DNA of 34,687 bases from Terriglobia bacterium (GTDB lineage: Bacteria; Acidobacteriota; Terriglobia; Terriglobales; Acidobacteriaceae). Within the stretch, counting starts at the first letter, position 1, and every line of letters begins with the position of its first letter. The stretch covers positions 1 through 34,687 of the forward strand of contig JAIQFA010000057.1 in the NCBI GenBank assembly GCA_020073525.1, in the 5' to 3' direction. The notes beneath the pieces are model-generated. The model was not told the origin of the DNA, did not search any database, and worked only from the letters and a program-made list of their open reading frames with translations. Positions 30,898-34,687 of the stretch are shown here, in pieces. The position numbers and the translations under genes were made by a program.

Positions 30898-33800
30898 ACC
30901 CGTCTCGCCTTTTCATTCTGCGTCCGGTCGCTACCTCTTTATTGATGGTGGCCGTGATGCTGGTCGGATTCGTCGCCTACCGGCAACTGCCGGTGTCCGC
31001 CTTGCCCGAGGTGGACTACCCGACGATCCAGGTGATGACGTTTTATCCCGGCGCCGCTCCCGAGGTGATGGCGTCTTCGGTTACTGCTCCGTTAGAGCGC
31101 CAGTTCGGACAGGTTCCGGGACTGAACCAGATGACCTCGACGAGTTCGTTTGGCAGCTCGCTGATCACTCTGCAGTTTGCTCTCGATCAGAACATCGACG
31201 TCGAGGAACAACAGGTGCAGGCCGCCATCAACGCGGCAACCACCTACCTGCCGCAAAATCTTCCCAATCCTCCGATTTACAACAAGGTGAATCCGGCCGA
31301 TGCGCCGATCCTGACGCTGGCACTGACTTCGGACTCCATGCCTTTGTCGCGCATCGAAGATCTGGCCGAGACGGCGTTGGCGCAGAAGATCTCACAGCTG
31401 CCAGGGGTCGGCCTGGTTTCGATCAGCGGAGGGCAGAAGCCGGCGGTTCGGGTGCAGGCGAATCCCACGGCGCTGGCTTCGTATGGGCTGAGTCTTGAAG
31501 ATGTGCGCGCGGCGCTGGCAACTGCCAACGTGGACCAGGCCAAGGGCGTGATAGACGGTGCGCGGCAGTCGTTCACGATTGGCGCCAACGACCAACTACT
31601 TTCAAGCGCGCAATACAACGGAGTGATCGTTGCCTATCGCAACGGGGCGCCCGTACGTTTGTCGGATGTAGCCACCGCCATCGACAGCGCGGAAAACGTG
31701 CAACAGGCGGCCTGGGTCAACACCACGCCGGCCGTTCTGCTCAACATTCAGCGCCAGCCCGGGGCCAACATCATCAGCGTGGCTGACCGCATCAAGAAGG
31801 TTCTGCCGCAATTGCAGGCTTCTATGCCGGCGGCCGTCAAAGCCCAAATTCTCATCGACCGGACGCAAACGATTCGCGCGTCGGTTGACGATGTGCAGTT
31901 TGAGCTGATGCTGACGGTGTTCCTCGTGGTGATGGTCATCTTCCTCTTTCTGCGGAATCTTTCCGCGACCGTCATTCCCAGCGTGGCGGTGCCGCTCTCT
32001 CTGGTCGGCACCTTCGGCGTGATGTACTTGCTCGGCTACAGCCTGAACAACCTGACCCTGATGGCGCTCACCATTTCTACGGGATTTGTGGTTGACGACG
32101 CCATCGTGATGATCGAGAACATCGATCGTTATCTGGAAGAAGGTGAATCGCCTCTGGACGCCGCCCTCAAGGGAGCAGGACAGATCGGATTCACCATCGT
32201 ATCGCTGACGGTTTCGCTGATCGCCGTGCTGATCCCGCTGCTGTTCATGGGAGACATCGTGGGCCGGCTCTTCCGCGAGTTTGCCGTCACGCTGGCGGTC
32301 ACGATCCTGGTTTCTGCCGTGGTCTCGCTGACCCTGACGCCGATGATGTGCGCGAAGCTCCTAAAACAAAGGCAGCCGGGGAAGGAATCTCGCTTTTATC
32401 GCGTCACCGAAGATTTCTACAACCGTGTGATTGCGTTCTATGGCCGCACGTTGAAAGTCATCCTCAAGTACCAGACCATCACGTTGCTGGTTACGGTGTC
32501 GACCCTGATTGCGACGCTCCTTCTGTATGTGTACGTGCCCAAGGGCTTTTTCCCGGTGCAGGACACGGGTGTGATCATGGGAATCTCGGAGGCCGCCGAG
32601 AATACGTCGTTCACGGCCATGTCGCAGAAGCAGCAGGAATTGGCCAAGGTGATTCTGAACAATGGGAACGTCGACAGCCTGTCTTCGTTCATCGGTGTCG
32701 ATGGAACCAACGTTACCCCGAACAGCGGACGCATCCAGATCAATCTGAAGCCACGTAATGAGCGGAAAGAGACTGCTTCCGAAATCATTCGCGATCTGCA
32801 GCCGGAACTAGCAAAGATCGACGGCATCACGCTCTACATGCAGCCGGTGCAGGACCTGACCGTGGAAAGCCGCGTGAGCCGCACGCAGTACCAGTATTCG
32901 ATGGAAGATGCCGATGCTGCTGAATTGGCGATCTGGTCGCAGCAACTTTTGCAGAAGATGCAGACCCTGCCACAGTTGCGCGACGTAGCCAGCGACCAGC
33001 AGAACAACGGACTGCAAGCGAACCTGGTCATCGATCGCGACACGGCTTCGCGCTTGGGCATCCTCCCGCAAGCCATCGACGACACGCTTTACGACGCGTT
33101 TGGCCAGCGGCAGGTCTCCACGATGTTCACGCAGCTGAACCAGTATCACGTCGTGCTGGAAGTGGGGCCGCAATTCAAGCTGACGCCGGATGATTTGAAG
33201 AGTATCTACGTCAAGGCAACCAATGGCGCGTCAATTACGGGAGGAGCAATAAGCGGCATCGCGGGCGCCGGCGCTTCTGCCGCGTCTGTGACGACCGCTG
33301 CTGGCGGTACGCAGGTTCCGCTTTCCGCTTTCACCCACGTCGAGATGCGCAATGCGCCGCTGGCGATCAATCACCAGGGACAGTTTCCGGTCGTGAACCT
33401 GTCGTTCAACCTTGCTCCCGGTGTTTCCCTGGGCGATGCCACCACGGCGATCGAACAGGCGGAGCAGGCAATCAATCTGCCGCGAAGTATCATTACCGGC
33501 TTCCAGGGAACCGCGGCTGCTTTTCACAATTCGCTTTCGAGTGAGCCCTGGCTGATTCTGGCGGCCATCATCACGGTTTACATCGTGCTGGGAGTGCTCT
33601 ATGAGAGCTACATTCATCCCATCACGATTCTTTCCACGCTGCCCTCGGCCGGCGTCGGCGCGATTCTGGCGCTGCTGATTACGCATAATGATCTCGGCGT
33701 CGTTGCCCTCATCGGCATCATCCTGCTGATCGGCATCGTGAAGAAGAATGCCATCATGATGATCGACTTCGCGCTCGAAGCCGAGCGTGTCGAGCATAAA

Positions 33801-34094
33801 CAGCCGGAAGAAGCTATTTACCAGGCCTGCTTGCTTCGCTTCCGTCCCATCATGATGACCACGATGGCCGCGTTGTTGGGCGGCTTGCCGCTGGCGTTGG
33901 GTAGAGGCACAGGTTCGGAATTGCGCCATCCCCTCGGAATCACGATTGTCGGTGGATTGCTGCTAAGCCAGTTGCTTACGCTCTACACCACTCCAGTCGT
34001 GTATCTGTGGTTTGACCGCCTGGCGCAAAGATTCGCGCGCTACAAGATCGGCAATCCGATGGAGGAACCGGCTCCCGAGGCCACGGGGGACTGA
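30894..34094 (+). CDS. mdtB: RND efflux pump, MdtB-like
   Basis: This 1066-residue pump is close to E. coli MdtB through its length, from [20 protein letters not shown] through [13 protein letters not shown] to the C-terminal [20 protein letters not shown]. Proton-relay aspartates are D401/D402 in [16 protein letters not shown]. In E. coli, MdtB and MdtC form a heterotrimer that exports bile salts and novobiocin. A Gly/Ala/Ser-rich insertion occupies about residues 775-808 in the second periplasmic loop, where E. coli MdtB has a short loop. The start overlaps the mdtA stop codon. A gap of 285 bp with a repeat element separates it from the MdtC-like gene. Confidence 0.95.
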   Translation: MNPSRLFILRPVATSLLMVAVMLVGFVAYRQLPVSALPEVDYPTIQVMTFYPGAAPEVMASSVTAPLERQFGQVPGLNQMTSTSSFGSSLITLQFALDQNIDVEEQQVQAAINAATTYLPQNLPNPPIYNKVNPADAPILTLALTSDSMPLSRIEDLAETALAQKISQLPGVGLVSISGGQKPAVRVQANPTALASYGLSLEDVRAALATANVDQAKGVIDGARQSFTIGANDQLLSSAQYNGVIVAYRNGAPVRLSDVATAIDSAENVQQAAWVNTTPAVLLNIQRQPGANIISVADRIKKVLPQLQASMPAAVKAQILIDRTQTIRASVDDVQFELMLTVFLVVMVIFLFLRNLSATVIPSVAVPLSLVGTFGVMYLLGYSLNNLTLMALTISTGFVVDDAIVMIENIDRYLEEGESPLDAALKGAGQIGFTIVSLTVSLIAVLIPLLFMGDIVGRLFREFAVTLAVTILVSAVVSLTLTPMMCAKLLKQRQPGKESRFYRVTEDFYNRVIAFYGRTLKVILKYQTITLLVTVSTLIATLLLYVYVPKGFFPVQDTGVIMGISEAAENTSFTAMSQKQQELAKVILNNGNVDSLSSFIGVDGTNVTPNSGRIQINLKPRNERKETASEIIRDLQPELAKIDGITLYMQPVQDLTVESRVSRTQYQYSMEDADAAELAIWSQQLLQKMQTLPQLRDVASDQQNNGLQANLVIDRDTASRLGILPQAIDDTLYDAFGQRQVSTMFTQLNQYHVVLEVGPQFKLTPDDLKSIYVKATNGASITGGAISGIAGAGASAASVTTAAGGTQVPLSAFTHVEMRNAPLAINHQGQFPVVNLSFNLAPGVSLGDATTAIEQAEQAINLPRSIITGFQGTAAAFHNSLSSEPWLILAAIITVYIVLGVLYESYIHPITILSTLPSAGVGAILALLITHNDLGVVALIGIILLIGIVKKNAIMMIDFALEAERVEHKQPEEAIYQACLLRFRPIMMTTMAALLGGLPLALGRGTGSELRHPLGITIVGGLLLSQLLTLYTTPVVYLWFDRLAQRFARYKIGNPMEEPAPEATGD

Positions 34095-34168
34095 AGTCAT
34101 GAATCAGCGGTGGTCGTTCATTAGCTGCGTGGCGTTGAAGTCACCCGCCGATGGCGTCAGAAAGGTTT

Positions 34169-34346
34169 GTATCAGGGCATCGCTTTAGCGATGTCGCAAG
34201 GTCTTCGAAATCAGACGCCCCTTTAGGGGTTACGAAACCCAAGTTTCATCGGAGCGGCCTGTGGTGAAATCTCAGCGTTCTGGCAGCGTCTGAAGGCGCT
34301 TTCATGACACGATATTTGCGGCATGCCTGAAGGCATACCCTGATAC
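34169..34346. repeat. Full-length GTATCAGGG element (MITE-like) between mdtB and mdtC
   Basis: The element of about 178 bp has terminal inverted repeats GTATCAGGGCAT (left) and ATACCCTGATAC (right), matching at 11 of 12 positions. Inside are hairpins ATCGCTTTAGCGAT, GCCCCTTTAGGGG, a GCGTCTGAAGGCGC-type hairpin and GCATGCCTGAAGGCAT. Partial members are at 11023-11084, 12758-12818 and 21875-21936. No open frame lies inside. Confidence 0.75.
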
Positions 34347-34379
34347 GAATCGACTTGTACTACGGGCTGATAGGTTTTT

Positions 34380-34687
34380 ATGAATATTTCTGCTCCCTTT
34401 ATTAAGCGGCCGGTTGGGACTTCGTTGCTGGCGGCGGCATTGCTGCTTTCGGGAGTGCTGGCATTCAACTTTCTGCCCGTAGCTCCGCTGCCACAGGTGG
34501 AGTTCCCCGTCATCTCGGTGGGCGCGGGGTTGCCGGGAGCAAGCCCGGAGACTATGGCTTCGGCGGTGGCGACGCCGCTGGAGCGGCAGTTCGGACGCAT
34601 CGCGGGTGTGAACCAGATGACTTCGACCAGCCAACTGGGTTCCACCAACATCGTTCTCCAGTTCGACCTCAGCCGGAATATCGATGC
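34380..34687 (+). CDS. mdtC: RND efflux pump, MdtC-like (N-terminus only)
   Basis: The first 102 residues of a second RND pump are visible, and the gene is cut by the right edge. The start [20 protein letters not shown], with [39 protein letters not shown] and [17 protein letters not shown], matches MdtC better than MdtB. Only a weak purine-rich ribosome binding site (GATAGG) precedes the ATG. It is probably the third gene of an mdtABC-type operon, although a repeat element separates it from mdtB. Confidence 0.9.
   Translation, partial: MNISAPFIKRPVGTSLLAAALLLSGVLAFNFLPVAPLPQVEFPVISVGAGLPGASPETMASAVATPLERQFGRIAGVNQMTSTSQLGSTNIVLQFDLSRNID

Noticed and set aside
1..34687. tRNA, rRNA, transposase or prophage genes
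   Set aside because: None could be recognised on either strand. The repeats are non-autonomous and no integrase, capsid or transposase motif was seen.

Overview
The window is high-GC bacterial chromosome. It looks like a soil Acidobacteriota of the Terriglobia/Koribacter kind. That guess rests on the mix of genes (YraN with a long N-terminal extension, bactofilin, several DinB-fold proteins, stacked RND pumps) and on the great density of short interspersed repeats. No rRNA, tRNA, CRISPR array, transposase or phage gene was seen, and no cryptic system built of several proteins is visible. The unusual part is the repeat landscape and how it is built into genes and leaders.

Layout. 1-4915: ribonuclease R (cut by the window edge), a DinB protein, a bactofilin with a clear terminator, and the lipid II flippase MurJ. 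5091-12742: mostly + strand metabolic genes: a Cys-rich class III aminotransferase with a possible leaderless promoter, a translationally coupled pair (CDP-alcohol phosphatidyltransferase and GtrA-like protein), an isochorismatase-fold hydrolase, a GabT/ArgD-like aminotransferase, a MOSC protein, a second DinB protein and an EamA transporter. 12870-15826: an MFS transporter lacking a normal start codon, then yraN and galT. 16003-22412 (minus strand): a complete ISC iron-sulfur assembly operon in the order iscR-iscS-iscU-iscA-hscB-hscA-fdx-iscX, the enterobacterial order, with two IscR-type palindromes upstream of iscR. 22621-29418: a TetR regulator divergent from an RND pump operon (inner-membrane pump, adaptor, outer-membrane factor). 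29707-34687: a second RND system with adaptor, MdtB-like pump and the start of an MdtC-like pump.

Repeats fall into two groups. The first is GTAG-plus-hairpin elements, usually paired head to head, which is the hallmark of REP/BIME sequences mobilised by RAYT transposases. The second is units of about 30 bp made of degenerate 7-10 bp periods (GAGAACT, ACAGAGG, AAGTCAA or GCTGA types). These occur singly or as inverted pairs that can fold into hairpins of about 30 bp. Several copies are built into coding sequence or sit at start and stop codons: inside RNase R, at the start of the GtrA gene, in the signal-peptide region of the outer-membrane factor, and at the stop of the MOSC gene. Most intergenic gaps of the isc operon hold a repeat, mostly of different families.

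The isc genes make one Fe-S assembly line: IscS gives sulfur, IscU is the scaffold, Fdx gives electrons, HscA/HscB release clusters, IscA carries them and IscR is the regulator. The first RND operon encodes a full tripartite pump. The second has no outer-membrane factor in view and may share the upstream one.
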